From: Chinchilla lanigera
Lineage: Eukaryota > Chordata > Mammalia > Rodentia > Chinchillidae
Length of the DNA stretch: 64,000 nt
Assembly (NCBI RefSeq): GCF_000276665.1
Contig: NW_004955423.1
Coordinates: 11,021,382 to 11,085,381, forward strand
Reading direction: 5' to 3'
The notes beneath the pieces are model-generated. The model saw nothing but the letters and a program-made list of their open reading frames with translations. It was not told the DNA's origin and searched no databases. The translations under genes were made by a program, and so were the position numbers. Positions 12,164 to 25,384 of this stretch are shown one piece after another. The first letter of the stretch is position 1. Every line of letters starts with the position of its first letter.

Positions 12164-14497
12164 TGTAGGCTCCATTTTCAACCATGAGAAAGCTGCCACT
12201 GTTTGGGAAAGTTCTTAGCTCATTTTTCCTCCCTGCTCTGTGCAGTATAGGGGACCAATTAGTGGGGAGCAAGACAGATGTGCTGGGGAATAAATGTACC
12301 ACTCCAGGTTCCGCACTCAACCCATGACTGATAGACATTGACGGGGTACATGAGTATTCCTGCTTGCTCAAGCTTCAGGTGGGAAACTGCTCACATGTCC
12401 CACACTGTCTCCAGCCTTGCCTAATGAGATGAAATTTGCCACTCTGAAACAGATCTCAAATGGGTTCCCTTCTCTGTGAGCACTTGCCCACCCCTTAAAG
12501 CATTTCTTGGTTTCATTTTCACATAAAAACTACTTGAACTTGAATTCTAGTCTCTCAGTCTGTTTCTGAAGGAGAAAATGAAGACAACTGATAGTAAAAG
12601 TAGTTCTAGAGGCAGACTCTAGAATGTATCCTGGAATTGGACCTTTCGCCGGCCATGTGGAATAAATACTTTCAGCATTGATTAGTAGGTTGGTGGTTAT
12701 TCCTGACTTGAACTTACTAAGAATATTAAGTCTGATTTGTGGCAAGATGATAGGCAGATAGAAGGGAATGCTTTGTCTTATGAAGTTCAGAGCTGTAGTG
12801 AAAATGAACATTACAAAAGCTGTGGAGTGATTGGTTTTTTTTAACTAATGGTAAAGCTCTGAAGGAAGATGACAACAGATTGAGGTTAGCTAGGAATGGC
12901 CCAAGTCAAGGTAAGAAAATCAAAAATGTACAGCTGCGTTTCATAAGACCCACATCTGTATAGTTTGTGGAACACTGTTTTGAAAATTATGATCGCTATT
13001 TGATTATGGAAGTAATAGAACACAAACAGAAGATGTCCTCATTGTCCCAGCAAGCTCTCTGAAACTTCACATGGTGTATCTGTGTCGATACACCTGAAAA
13101 TATGCATCCCCCAGAGTTTCAGGAAGCCCTTGACTGGGCCAGCAGTCAAACATGCCTTTTACTACAGGACAGCAGGGTGCCCTCACCTGGAGAGCATGCT
13201 TTTAAGCACACTTGAGGTGGTTGTTTTACAAGATGATGCTTAACTCCTACAAGATCTACTCCGCTGCCCGATAGTCTTTAGAGCAGTAACTAAAGACACA
13301 GCTCAACACAGCCCCACTGGAGACAGGCTGTCTGTGTTATGGGAAGAGCTGACCAATAAAAGCATTAAAGGATCTGGCTAACCCTCCACAATGGCACTGG
13401 AATAGTATGCCTGACAATGGGTCTTGAGGGTTCTGGGTTAGGCTGAAGGAGAATTATGAGGGAGATTTATTGATACGGGGACAGTCTTCTGTGTCTCAGG
13501 ATTTAATATCCTGGCAAGGACACCTGGAGCCGGTCCTAATATGCTACTTGGACAGCTCCTTGAAGTTTGGATAAAAATGATGGCCTAAATAAAAAGTAGA
13601 TATGCCTGGGTTTCCTTGGCAAAGTACCATGGATGGAATTAAAAGATTCTGAGTACTGCGACATGCAAGAATGGACGTACCATACTAGACCCGAGAACCC
13701 ACCAGTTAATATGCTCCCTGGGAAGTCTCAGGTACACTCCTTTTAGTAAAGCAACAGAAAATATTCCAGGGGAGGGGTATCCACGTGGCTGCAGTGGCTT
13801 TTCTATCATGAGTATGAATTCCAGAAATGTTGCTGTTGGCTCCATGCAGGGCTTACTGAGAAAGAAAATGCAGGGAATTTGTTTTAAAATATTAAAACAT
13901 TAAGATATCAACAGAAAGATACACCAAACCTGGCATCCTTCTGACACACAGGTCGCACATCCGTGACACCAACTCTAACACAGACTGTGGCAGTGGTAAT
14001 GGACCATGGTGTTTCCAAGCAAGTAATGAACAAATTACAATGCTACATATTGTTATACATTGTTATAGATCAGTAGTTAATTACATAATCAAAAGTGCAG
14101 GAGTAAGGGAGATTTAGGTGACTGCTGTAAAGGAAAAGTGATAACCCTTATCCAACTGTGAGACTTAAGCTAGTTTTCAGTGTGAAACACTATGCAGAAG
14201 GAAAGGCCGAACCTATGTGAGCAAACGCCTGTGAAGACACAGACTAAGCCGAGGATGATGAATATAGTAACTCATACTGGAGACCCAATACTTTGGATTT
14301 AAAGCCTTGATGGGAGGGCATAATATAGTTCTAAGACAACATTTGCATAGAAGGAGAAAGCAAAACAATAGTTACAGTGTAAGAAGTCAGCTGTGTATGT
14401 GTGTGTGTGTGTAGTGACTTCTGACACATTGACGCATTGACACATCTCGTGATAAGTTAGGTCTAATTTTGAAAAGACTAAGAAAGCTACTTTTTGG

Positions 14498-14539
14498 AAT
14501 CATCATTATTTTAACTCTGCAGTTAAAATAATGATGATT
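14498..14539. repeat. 19-bp perfect inverted repeat, 4-nt loop
   Basis: Arms 14498-14516 (AATCATCATTATTTTAACT) and 14521-14539 are exact reverse complements with the loop CTGC. As RNA from either strand it would form an uninterrupted hairpin. There is no flanking terminal-repeat or target-duplication evidence for a small transposon. Confidence 0.95.
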
Positions 14540-15560
14540 ATTATTAGGTAATGGCTCCTGTTGTTTAAATACGAAATGAAGAATGGATTGCACATTATTC
14601 TGGATTTCTTGTACAGTTTCACAAGTTCACGGAGGAGATATGAATCACTGTCCCTCTCTTCTTTACCCAAGTGAGCCCCGTCTGAAAGGCCTGGTTGTGA
14701 ACTGCATCTCAGTCCAGCCCCAGATTCCCTTTCCAATCTTGCTTCATAGCTCTCTGTTCACACTCAGTGCTCCAGCTGCAGTGAATCCATCCTCCGTGTA
14801 ATTCTTCCCCTTGCCTGATCACTGCACGTGCACTTTCCTCCTGTCCTCACTGCCTTCCCTCTGCCTCTTTGTTAGTCATTTTTAGTTCTCAAATTTAAGC
14901 TTTGATTAATTGAGGCCTTACATATCCTTCTATTCCAGATTTACAAGCCTGGGTCACTTAGTTTGGGATAAAAGATAAACCTATTTTTATGGAAACAATT
15001 TTACATTTTTGCACAATTTAAATAGAATTCCAAACTTTATTTTCAATGTGTTTTACTTAATCCTTTACAGGACATACTTTGAGAACCAGTAAAACAGGAG
15101 AATTAGAAAATTAACAGACTCTTAAGATGGTACCTTCTTGTTAGGCTGAGATCTTTATCTTCAAACTATTGAAATTCCTTTTCTATATTTTACATGTGAA
15201 TTAAAATAGATTTAAGTGCAGAAAAACAAATGCATCACAGGGAAGTTTAACTTTCTTCTATTCCTTTAAATGATTTCTTTGGCTAATAATGTTTATAATT
15301 TGTATGGAATACTAACCTATTAGATATCTCTATCTCCATAAAGTCAAACGTCAATTTTCCTAATGGAAGAAAATATGACTGGGAAGAAAAGACCCTGGAA
15401 GGTGGATTTTTTTTCTTATCAGTGTATTTATTAAAAGTAATATAGAGCACTGGAGTTGTGGACAAAACCTTTAGTTTTGTTCAATTTAATTTCAGAATAT
15501 TCCCAGTGTCCTATAAATGCAGTATAACTAGAATCAAGAGAGCAGTGGCCTGGGATGAAT

Positions 15561-15582
15561 GGTGTGTGTGTGTGTGTGTGTT
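15561..15582 (+). repeat. TG dinucleotide microsatellite
   Basis: About ten TG units, then an imperfect TTTG/TATG extension. Confidence 0.9.
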
Positions 15583-18500
15583 TGTATGTGTGCAAGTTCT
15601 CTGCATAGTTTCTTTGTATGGTGGTTTTGGGCAAACACGCATACTTGACAAGGCAGATTGCTATATAGGATTCCTACTGATGCCTTTGTATAGTTTTTTC
15701 CTGCTACATGTGTACCTTCAGCAGTAATTTGTAAAACGTGATTTACCCTCAATGTGGAAAAGCCCGTGTTGTGGAGTCATTCTGTAAGCCTCTGTAAAAT
15801 CTCTACTTACTCGGAAGACAGAGAAAAACTGGATAAAAAATGTCAGCAACAGTAAAATACCACTCATAGTAAAAATTCAAGTTAAAGTGGCCATTTACTC
15901 CTTGGGTTCACCGCAGACAAGGAATCATACGCCAAGAATGCTCCCCCTTCTGCTCCAGTTATGGGTTTAAGTGAATTTGGACCCTTCACTTAACCTCTCC
16001 CAGCCCCATTTCCCTCTTCTGCTACCTGATGACACCACTACTGAATTTCCTTGCAGTAATGTGACGATTATCCAATTAGTGACTCTTAAAATCTCTAAAG
16101 ATTGAATGCGAGCAAATGCAGCATAAAATGATAAATAGAGAGAATGTGGAAGCAAAGGGCTCATAGCACAACTGAAAAAATTATTAAAGGTCACTCAGAG
16201 AGGCACAGTGAGATGGCATCTAAGACTGTCTAATTGCTGACTGCCTGATCTTATCACTCAGAGCTTGGCCTAAGCTTTTATGGTGCACGGCAGCATGATC
16301 TTCCACACCTGCATCATGGAGAGCGGCTGTCACGGCCAAGTTCCCAATCACAGCAGCTTCTGAACTTTCCCCCCAGAAGTTGTTTTCATTTCATAGAAAC
16401 CTCTGGAAAAAGAAAAAAGAAAAACCTCGACTTTTCTTTTTCCTGTGCAAAGATAGAATACTAAGTCATTCCCCTTCCCTGCAAAGCAAACTTCCCCCTC
16501 CCTTCTTGCAAGAAAGGCTTTATCTCTGTAGTCCCCTGTAGTTCAAAGGCAGAAATGGAACATAATGGGATTTGGCTGAAGGGTTATAATCCTAAGAATT
16601 CCAAAACTTTTCATCGAAGGGCCATTTCTAAAGAGAGCTTTTATCTATTGGCAATTTCAGCTGAGAGCTATTTAGTCTGACTCAGGAGGTGCCACATAAA
16701 GTCTTTAAAGTGCCCTCATGCCTCAGTCTCTGTGGAAGGGGAGAGACAGAGGCGCGGTGTGGTGTTGCTTAGCCTATTTATGATAGCATTTATGTGCAGG
16801 GGAAAGAGCCTAGCTGTACTGTGGGAGGAATGGGAAGGCTATTTTCTTGGCCAGATCTATTCTCAGGGCAGCCAGTTCCCCTTCTGCATTGACAGGACAA
16901 GGCTTTGGTATTTATTATTCGTGAGGGTCAGCTACCTTCAAATATCATTTTGGGTCAGGTGTTATTTTCAATCCTAGGGAGTATGACGGTGGAAAGAGGG
17001 GGTGGTACTCTGACTCAACTGTCAGCAAAGAGATGATCACAGAACGCACGTACTCACGCATTCACATGCATACAGCCACTCATGCGTCACCACCTCATCA
17101 TTTCCCATCTCAAGGGAACCAGGAGAAGAGTCCCTTTTTCCATGAAAAAAACTGTATGTGTCCACTGAGGTTCAACCTTGAGGTAGGCTTGCATGCCTAC
17201 CTCTACCCTCCTGGCCACAGTCTAGCTTTCCTGCCAGACATTATTTAGAATGAATAGGGAGGCTTCTGAGAAGTTTTTCCCATTAGAGTAAGAAAATGTT
17301 AATATAGAGCAGTAACTTTTAGAAATATCCCTGTGGTATCTAGTGAGTTATATACACTTCCATTGGCCTAGGAGGGGGTAAGCGTAATTCATTTCCATGT
17401 AATTCCAAATCCTTAGAATTGAGTCATGAGGACTCCCTAAGTGCTTAGAGAAAAGGGAAATAAGGTTGCCCTGTGAGGATTAAATGACATTTAAAACATT
17501 TTAGCAAAATGTTTTCTAGTTCCTCGGGAACATACCAGAATATGCTTAATTAGTGACACTGACACACGTACAGTCAACATATATCATACACAGGGAGCAG
17601 CCATATAGGAAGGTGGCTTCATAGGATGCAACTGCCTACACAATCCAGCGGACAGCGAGAGGGGAGGAGGTCATGAACATCCTAAGCACAGGCTTCTTAA
17701 GGTCTGGTGAACCTTCCTCAAGACCTTAACCATGCTCTGCTCTCCTAGATTAGAGAGAAGTCCTGATTTAATTCCTCTTGCCAGATACATACAAGATGAA
17801 CTGTGGCCCTCAATAAGGGATTTTTCATTGCCTAGAACGAAAAATCCTCATATATAAATTAATAATTACTATTTTTAGTCCCGTATATATTTCTGTGCTT
17901 ACGCATCAAATCCTGTTTTCATACCCATAAGACCAAGAGCAATGGAAAATTCCAGGCAATGTCACCAATGAGGACTCTTGAGAGTCAGGAACCAGCATTT
18001 GGAGATGGTTCCTAGATATTAGACCCACAGGAATGTTTTTAACTTCAGCAATTCCTAGTTTCTGTAGATATGAGGAGAATCTCTCCAGATTGAAAGAATT
18101 CTTATGTTTCCCTAATATATGAAGTATTTGTTGTTTAGAAAGTTGAGTCTTTCCCGTGGGATGGCTACATATACATATATTTTTTTGAGCATCTGGTCTC
18201 CAGCAATGATAGAAATGATGATCTCTGGTCATTTCCACAGTTAAAGAGAAAGGAATAACCAACTCCAGTCTAACCAAGAATGTAGGATGAAGACAGACAA
18301 CATGAAGTATAATTTATTTCCTATAAAAATACATTGTCTTCATTTAGTCATTCAATACTATTTCCCGTGTCCATGCAGTGATGGGGCAATCACTTGCTAC
18401 TTTTTGGATCTATATTGGCAAGCAAGGCAAAATCTCCTGGAATTTGGAATGTCTTACAGAGGGAATTTATTTGGAGTTTATTCCACTTAGAGTATAAGTT

Positions 18501-19439
18501 CAAGGATATTCCATTAATGGCGATAGCAGGTGGGTTAAGTTCTGTGTAGAACACAAACAAAGAGCTGATCAGAAAAGGACTGTCTGGTAGATTAGCATTT
18601 AGCCTTAGCCCTAAAAGATAAATAGGGAAGACACTGAGGAAGCAGCCAAGCATAGAGAAAAGAATGGGCAGAAAGTTCAAGGTTAAAAGGAGAATGGTAT
18701 GTTCTAGTAACTTCAAAGAATCCAGAAAATAGCTGCAAATGAGAACTATGAAGTAAGAATGGAGCTCTAGATAACAACCGGTACAGACATTACAGATTTT
18801 ATTTCTGCTTTTAGCAAATACCCATTAAAGGCTGCTATAGTGCTTCTACTTTCCAGGCCTAAGGTTGAAATTTCATTGTCATTGTAACAATACTAAGGTG
18901 TCAGACCTTTGAAGTTGTGATGGGGCCACAGGGGTTGTGCCCTCATGGGTGTCATTGTTGCCATTAGAAAAGGGCGAGGCGGACCCCAGCTTCCACTGTA
19001 TGGTCCCCTTTACTTTCTGGTCTAAGAGAACACAGCTTTGCTCCTCTGGAGGAGGTAGCAGTGAGCTGTCATCCTGAAAGCAGAGACTGAGTCCTATCTG
19101 CAGGCACAGTGATCTTGGGTTTCTGAGCCTCTGAGCTATCTGAGGTACACTCTTTCTCTTTGTAAATTGCTCAGTGTCCAGTATTCTGTATACGGAGGAC
19201 AAAGACACGGGCCTATTACAAACAAGGAGCCATTTAGGGTATTGGCTCAGTGGGAGGCAGCAATCAGGATGGGAGTGAGAAAAAAACATGGCACATTTCT
19301 AGGGTATCAATTAGGGTTAAGTATTGTGGAGAACAATGAAATACATAAAGGAAATCTAGAAGCATGAGGTTGGAACTTGATTTCTCTTTCCATGGAGTGC
19401 AAAGTGATGGTTTTACTCATGTGGCATTTGAGCAAAAAC

Positions 19440-19770
19440 AAAGTTGGAGAGAACAAGCCAAGGAAATATCTATGGGAAAACCAATCAGAGAGAAAAGTCA
19501 GCAACTGCAAAGGCCTTGGGGTGAGAGGATACGGAAGTGCTTTTTTTTTTTTTTTTTTTGGTTTTTTTCCCGGTACCGGAAATCGAACTCACGATCTTGC
19601 CCTTGCCAGGCAGGCGCTGTGCCGCTGAGCTAAATCCCCAGCCCCCTGAAGTGCTTAAAGACAACAAGTTGGCCAGTAGAAGTTAAGTAATAAAGAAGAG
19701 ACTAATGGGAGATGAAATCGGAGCTTGTGTATACGCAGGGTTCAGTCATGCAGAACCTTCTAGTCCACTG
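19440..19770 (-). mobile_element. L2 LINE fragment interrupted by an ID
   Basis: The left part has 'gcaactgcaaaggccttggg' and the right part 'gggttcagtcatgcagaacc' and 'ctgtaagattattttga'. These match the reverse strand of the L2 3' region (GCAAAGGCCCTGAGG ... GGGCCTTGTAGGCCA). The minus-strand ID at 19541-19647 splits it. Confidence 0.55.
19541..19647 (-). mobile_element. ID SINE with target duplication
   Basis: A long T tail, then 'cggtaccggaaatcgaactc' and 'gccgctgagctaaatcccca' show a near-consensus ID on the minus strand. Direct repeat GAAGTGCTT at 19534-19542 and 19648-19656. Confidence 0.95.
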
Positions 19771-21840
19771 TAAGATTATTTTGAACAAATTAACATTTTA
19801 GTAGGTAGATGAGTACTGTGCTGTAATTCCCATTTGAATAGCTCATCCTAACTTTTAATTGAGCAAGCTGGTGTGAGGGGAGGGGACAGGGAAGGAACTA
19901 TGGCAAGCGGACTTCTCAGGAGCTGATATCTTTATTCTGAAAACGCAGAAAATGACTTAAGAGTTTTAAGTCAAGGAATAGTACTTTATTAAAGTAACAG
20001 TATCATAATATACTCTAATTAGAAGCTTCAGTTCAGCATTTAATTAAAAATACAAACACTTTAGAAAAATTAAGTATTTTCCTCTTATAGTACTATATTA
20101 ATTAATTACTGACAAATTTCACTTTGATTTTTTTTTTTTTATGTCTTCTTTGTTTCCTGTAACTTGGAGCCATTTGGCCTGAGTACATCTTCCAACTCTC
20201 CTCTGATGTTGGGAAGAACTGGACTAATTTTAGCTCTAATTACTCTACTAAGAAAACATTTGCACTATGTTTTTCCAGTCTCAAAAAGATGCTGAATCCC
20301 CGAGGCTTCTAGTATACCCAGTGTCTCTAACACTGGAGCACTCAAAATATCTGGCTCTGAGCACCTCTTCATCACCCATTCTGATATTTCCTGCATCCTT
20401 TAGGGAACTGTCTAAAATTCCAAAAATTTCAGTGCTGCTAGAGAAGGGAGACATTTCTTTTGCATCCTGGCCACTCCTCCTGAGCTCTGCATGGTCAGTT
20501 TGCATAGAGGACATCCTGGGTGGACTCCACTTGCTCAGTGTTAAACTCTGCCATGGAGACCTTTCAGCTTGGCAACCCAAGCCTTCCCCTTGGTGGACCA
20601 GGAAGCTGCTCACTTATCTGTGATCCTGTGACTTCACTGGTACTGTCCCCAAGAGAATTTCCTATCTCAGACAACTTTAAAATATGGCGAACTGCAGTCT
20701 TCATGTGTAGAGAACTAACAATCTCCCGGGTGAAGTTAAAAACCTAGAAAGTCACATTAGTATCTCTGGCTTTGATGCCTCTGAACTAGCCAGAGCACAC
20801 TATAAGAGTGTGGTTTCAGAAGCTGGATTTATGTAAAATTCTACTCATTTCAGCTTCCTGCTAAACCAGATAGTGTGGCACAAAAGATTTGGACACATTT
20901 GCTCACACTTAGATTATTTGTTTAGAGTGTTTTCCTTGAAATCTAGCAGTGAGAGTAGCCTATGCTAGATGAAGACTCAGCCAGATTCAAGAACACAGAA
21001 TGGAGGCTCACTGATGTTGCTGTTGTCCTGGTGGAGAAGTCATGTCAGGCCCTGAACATCAACATATTGTTCTCTTCAGGAAAGTCTTGTTGCGTATATA
21101 TTTCCATGTTCTCCTTGCTGTAGGACAGTGCTACCTGTCACTCATTAAACTGCCCACCCCATACAGCACTAACCCCTCTTCCTCCATCTGCCAATGTCCT
21201 GGGAAGAGGAATATTCTTATTCCAAAAAGCACCTACGCACCAAACTTAATATCTCAGTAATACACCGTGCTACATTACCATGAGTAAAATAGTCCTTATT
21301 CTATGATGTTTCCCCTTCTTTCTTTATAGCTAAACTGAAAGAATCCAGAATGTTTTTCCTCTGACACATTCCTGAAGATTTTAGGTTACTTGGCACCCTG
21401 TGAAATACCCTCTGAGTCTCATTCCAGCAGAGAGAGAGTTTTCCTTGGCAGCTATCAATCTTCATTGCAACACCAGCTCTTTTCATGAAAGCCTTATCCC
21501 ATGTTTATTTTTTACATAGTTTTGTTGACTGCCAACAGTTTGAGATCTGGATCATCATAAAAAGACTTCTGAAAGTTCATGCCTTTTAATTTTCTGGAGA
21601 GACATTTTTGAGCATCTCAACTGTCATATTTTTAGAAAGATATGTGAAAAGTCCTTTTCTCAAAACTACCCAAAAATATATTTCAAATCCACACAGGGAA
21701 AGGATCTGTAGGCTCATCCAAGTACAGACTGATAAAAAAAAAGAAGGCAATGAGAGGAAGGAAGAATGAGCTTCCGTCATGCAAAGATTGTATATTTCAG
21801 TTATCTACCACTAACACTGACTGCAGCAGCAGTTCTAACT
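19771..21840. other. unique stretch
   Basis: Nothing was recognised. Overlapping open frames of about 110-118 codons on both strands near 20.27-20.62 kb lie in a GC-richer patch but show no domain or codon pattern that I trust. Confidence 0.4.
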
Positions 21841-22205
21841 TGTATTGGTGAGCTCTCCATTGCTATAAGCAAACACCTGAGATAAGCAGTTTAAAGGAGG
21901 GAAGCTTTGTTTTGGCTCACAGTCTCAGAGGACTCAGTCAGTGATCTTTTGGTCTTGTTGCCTTTGGGCCTGTCACGAGGCAGAACATTGAGGCAGGAAG
22001 TAACAGGAAAAGGAGGAGCTCTGCTCTCCTCATGACAAATAGAGAAAAGAAGGGGTCAGCCCCTCAGTACTCCCTTCAAAGGCACACCCCTAATGGACTA
22101 ACTTTCTTCTACTAAGCCCTGGGTCTTAAAGCTTTCACTATCTCCCATTAGCACCTTAGGCTGGTGACCGAACCTTTTAATGTGTGGGCTCCCGGGGGAT
22201 TTTTT
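21841..22205 (-). mobile_element. MaLR-type solo LTR
   Basis: Begins TGTATTGGTGAGCTCTCCAT and reads as a reversed MaLR LTR: 'gctataagcaaacacctgag', 'ttttggctcacagtctcag', then 'ctcccattagcaccttagg'. The 'ttggctcac' block recurs in the MaLR LTR at 26.4/27.8 kb. No coding capacity. Confidence 0.72.
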
Positions 22206-22483
22206 TATTTAGAGTATATTAATTTTACTGAATAATTGGTTTCCTTGTGACATTCACACACATGCATATAACATACGTCGTATCCACATACCCAAAACAT
22301 AACACAACTCTTATTTGGATAATGAATTTATTGGATCCTCAGATTTCATCAGCAGATATCCACTTTTCCTCAGTTTGACCAATCCTGTCTACAGTTTAAA
22401 AAATTATACTTCAAACTTTTCTCCTATTTGATACTTGGTTGCATGAAATATGTGTGCTGGATTAACTGAAAAATTTAAATTTA

Positions 22484-22580
22484 TTTATTTATTTATATAT
22501 TTTTTGGGTACTTGGACTCGAACTCTGGACCTTGTGATTACCAGGCAGGTGCTTGTACCTCTAAACTGTATTCCCGGCAC
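22484..22580 (-). mobile_element. old ID-related tRNA SINE with 18-bp target duplication
   Basis: Reversed tRNA-SINE body: 'ggtacttggactcgaactc', 'accttgtgattaccaggcag', 'gtgcttgtacctctaaactg'. The direct repeat CTGAAAAATTTAAATTTA flanks it (about 22466-22483 and 22581-22598). More diverged than the other ID copies, so an older insertion. Confidence 0.85.
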
Positions 22581-22599
22581 CTGAAAAATTTAAATTTAG

Positions 22600-24180
22600 T
22601 CTGCCTAATTCTCAGATCATTTTGGATTTCTATCAAACTTCTGTTATAAACTTCAGCCTTAGGAGCTTGGTAGTTTGGCACTGAGAATGGTCAAGAATAA
22701 ATATCCCAACCTGCTTTTAATTGTAATGAGATTGTTAAAAGCAGTATTTCCCATATCATATACTTTTTTTTGTGAAGATCTAGTAGAGGCATTTTATCAG
22801 TTTCAGTATTTTTTTTAAAGGTGCTTCTTCCTTGCTCATTCTTTTAAAAGATTTTGGCTAAATTTTTATGTGTTATGTGTTAATCATTACAGCAGGTACT
22901 GTTCACATTGGTGAACACAATCTCAAACTTCATTACAATTTAAAGTTTAATAGGTAAGAAACATGGAATGCATATCTTCTAAAAATGTTGAATTGGAGCT
23001 TTAATACATGCTGTCAAAAAGAGTTTGATTGTGTCCTTGGGTCTTATAATAAGAACTTTGAAGGATTTGTCAGATTGAATAAGAAACAGTGAAAGTAAAG
23101 ACAGGAAGTTACTGAAGATTTAAAGCAGGCTGGAAAATGAAATGTAGTTAGATCCCATTTCTGAGAAGAACAAACAGAATGTAAAAGGTACATTTAATTT
23201 CTCTTTTTGAATAGGCTCCTAGGAAGCACAGACCAAATTTTCAGCCCACCCTTCAACAAATCTGTAGTGTTTGTAGTCTTTGATTTCAGTTGATATATTA
23301 TCCCTGATTCCATATCATCAATATTTCCCCCAATTTCCATTTCCTTCATTTTCCATATTCAGCAACTTTTTTTTATTTTTGCATATATCTGTATAAGTCA
23401 TACAGTTTAGGGGTGCATAAGGTAAGGAATCAGTCACAAATAAAAGAAAATACATCTCATTTCCAAAAATTTTTATATTTGCAGTTAAAGGTAGACAAGA
23501 AATGGCTTTGAAATGTAGGGAGGAAAGAAGTCTTCAGAGATTAATTTACAGTTAAGAAAATCCCATCTTTAAATAATAGAAATAAAATAGTTGAGAGTAC
23601 TGTCATTTCTAGAAAATTCAGTTAGGTGTTTTTTTCTATGCAGATGTATTATTTTTCTCTTTGGTTTCTCTTAATGTTTGGGCCCTTTTTCTTTTCTGTT
23701 CTTTATTGCTTGCTTTTAGGCAGTCAAATGATCTAGGAAAGGGCTTTTCTTTTACTTATTTATTTTTCTTTAGTTCTGTCATCCCGCACAACATCTTGTA
23801 TAATACTAAGGTCATATTATTAGTATGATAATAAGATTGTTGTTAAATAATTTATAGCTATGCATAACTCTAGTTCTTTCTCACAGATTAATCTGTTGTC
23901 CGTAGGTCTGGTCTTTGGCTTTCCAAACATCAGTATTTAAAATTGATAATTACAATTATTTAAAATTATTATTTCTTTGGTACTTTGCCTCAACTCCCCT
24001 TTATCTTAGTAACTGAAAAGAGCTAATGTTCCTGTATAAAATGCTGATAAACATCACCTGACACATAAATCTGAGGAAAAGGGGCAAGGAGTGCCATGCA
24101 TCTTGGAGGGATTTCCCCCCAATGTTTTCTGCTGTATCAGTTGTTTTAAAGTTTGAAACATCCAGGCAAGCTGTGCTTTT
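22600..24180. other. unique AT-rich stretch
   Basis: No repeat, RNA gene or coding signature was recognised. Confidence 0.4.
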
Positions 24181-24184
24181 ATAG

Positions 24185-24525
24185 GTCAGCCCATTTTAAC
24201 TGCGAGGTCTGTTACAAGGCCATCTTTGAAGAAATAAATGAAAGGCGCCCAGAGGAGCCCGCAGAGGAGGGAAAAACAACGCTGTAGCTGAGGAGGTGGC
24301 GGCTTCACCTTCAGGTCAGTGAAAGACACAGAGTACCAGGGGGATGGGGTGGGGGGATGGGGAGTTAGGAGGCTTTCTTCTTCCCCCAGTGAGAGCAGCA
24401 TTAACCTTGTAAAAGATCTGCTTTTGTCTTGTTAGCCTGGCTGTGAAGAGGAATGACCCTGGGAGAAAAACAATAGCAGGAGCCGGAGAAAAAAGGGCAA
24501 TAAAGTCCTGTGAGCCTTTTTACCC
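24185..24525 (+). other. exon-like segment (candidate only)
   Basis: GC-richer than its surroundings. TTTTATAG before 24185 could be a splice acceptor. One frame reads 33 codons rich in Glu, Arg and Pro (NCEVCYKAIFEEINERRPEE in its middle) to a TAG. CAG|GTCAGT at 24312-24320 is a possible donor and AATAAA at 24499-24504 a possible polyadenylation signal. No protein family is recognised. A regulatory element of the same base composition is equally possible. Confidence 0.2.
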
Positions 24526-25289
24526 TCTGTAGAGTCTGGTTTGGGGCAATATTAAGACTTACTCGCTAAGGAAAAGGCATCGGGAGCAATGAAGCGGCCC
24601 CCGTCCCTCCTGTCTTTAAGACTGAACCTCGAGTTCTCTTACTCCTGATGAAGGGCCTTCCTGTCATCCTTCCTCAGCTGGAAGGCATTTTTCTTCTCCA
24701 TTCTTGGAATAATTTTCTTGTTTCTTTGCTTTCCTTGGATTCTTCTCTTTCTGTGAACCTGCTGTAGGAGGGTGCCACCTGCCTCATCCTCACAGCGCAG
24801 CAGCTTGCTAGAGTACACTGAGGGCTGCAGGCCGGAATCAGCCTCTGGTCCCCTGGCCTGTGTGGGTCCCCGGTCAGCTTGGTGCTGAGACAGGCAGCTG
24901 CCACTGCTGCTCTCCTGGCACTCTCATTAGTCTTCAGAAATCCTTCACTGAGGTTTAAAATCTGACCTTTGCTTACCTGAAGATACATTCTAAACTAGAA
25001 TCCATCAACGTCATGACCTTCCAATTTAATCTGGGAGATACGTGTGGAGCATTTGGAATTCTTATATTTCATCTTTAAGTTTTTATTAACCTGTCCACAT
25101 TTATGCATTGCATATGCAGATATATGTTATAAATATTAATTATATGTATAAAATGAACAGTTAGGTCAAGAAACATACCTGAGCCAGCACTCCTGAAGGA
25201 GTCCTTTGGTCTCCTTTTATGACTAGCCTTCCACGTGCACAACCATTGCTGTGACTATGACGTCATGGGTTTTGTTTAACACATTTGTA

Positions 25290-25375
25290 TGGCTGTCTGG
25301 TTCCTTCTGTTCAATATCAGTTTTGTGAGATTCATGAATGTTTTCACAGCAGCTGTAGATTGGCTGCTCTCATCG
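25290..25375 (-). mobile_element. ancient LINE-1 fragment
   Basis: 'tttgtgagattcatgaatgt' matches the reversed ORF2/3' region of old L1M elements (GAGATTCATCCATGTTG). Short and decayed. Possibly part of the same insertion as 26180-26345. Confidence 0.4.
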
Positions 25376-25384
25376 CTATGTCTA

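Larger units (their letters stand above)
12180..19435. other. long mostly unique stretch
   Basis: No transposon or gene was recognised apart from short TG runs (about 14395-14412, 15561-15582) and the hairpin at 14498-14539. Around 16.2-16.9 kb the DNA has higher GC and motif-like content and could hold a regulatory element. Short frames have no recognisable domain. Confidence 0.4.

Noticed and set aside
17455..17500. MIR3/L2-like words 'gtgaggattaaatgaca'
   Set aside because: Too short to support a repeat call.
17695..17740. Inverted repeat TTAAGGTCT/AGACCTTAA
   Set aside because: Only 9 bp with a long loop, expected by chance at this window size.
18879..19289. 136-codon minus-strand open frame
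   Set aside because: No domain or family resemblance, no splice or promoter context; length is within chance for 64 kb.
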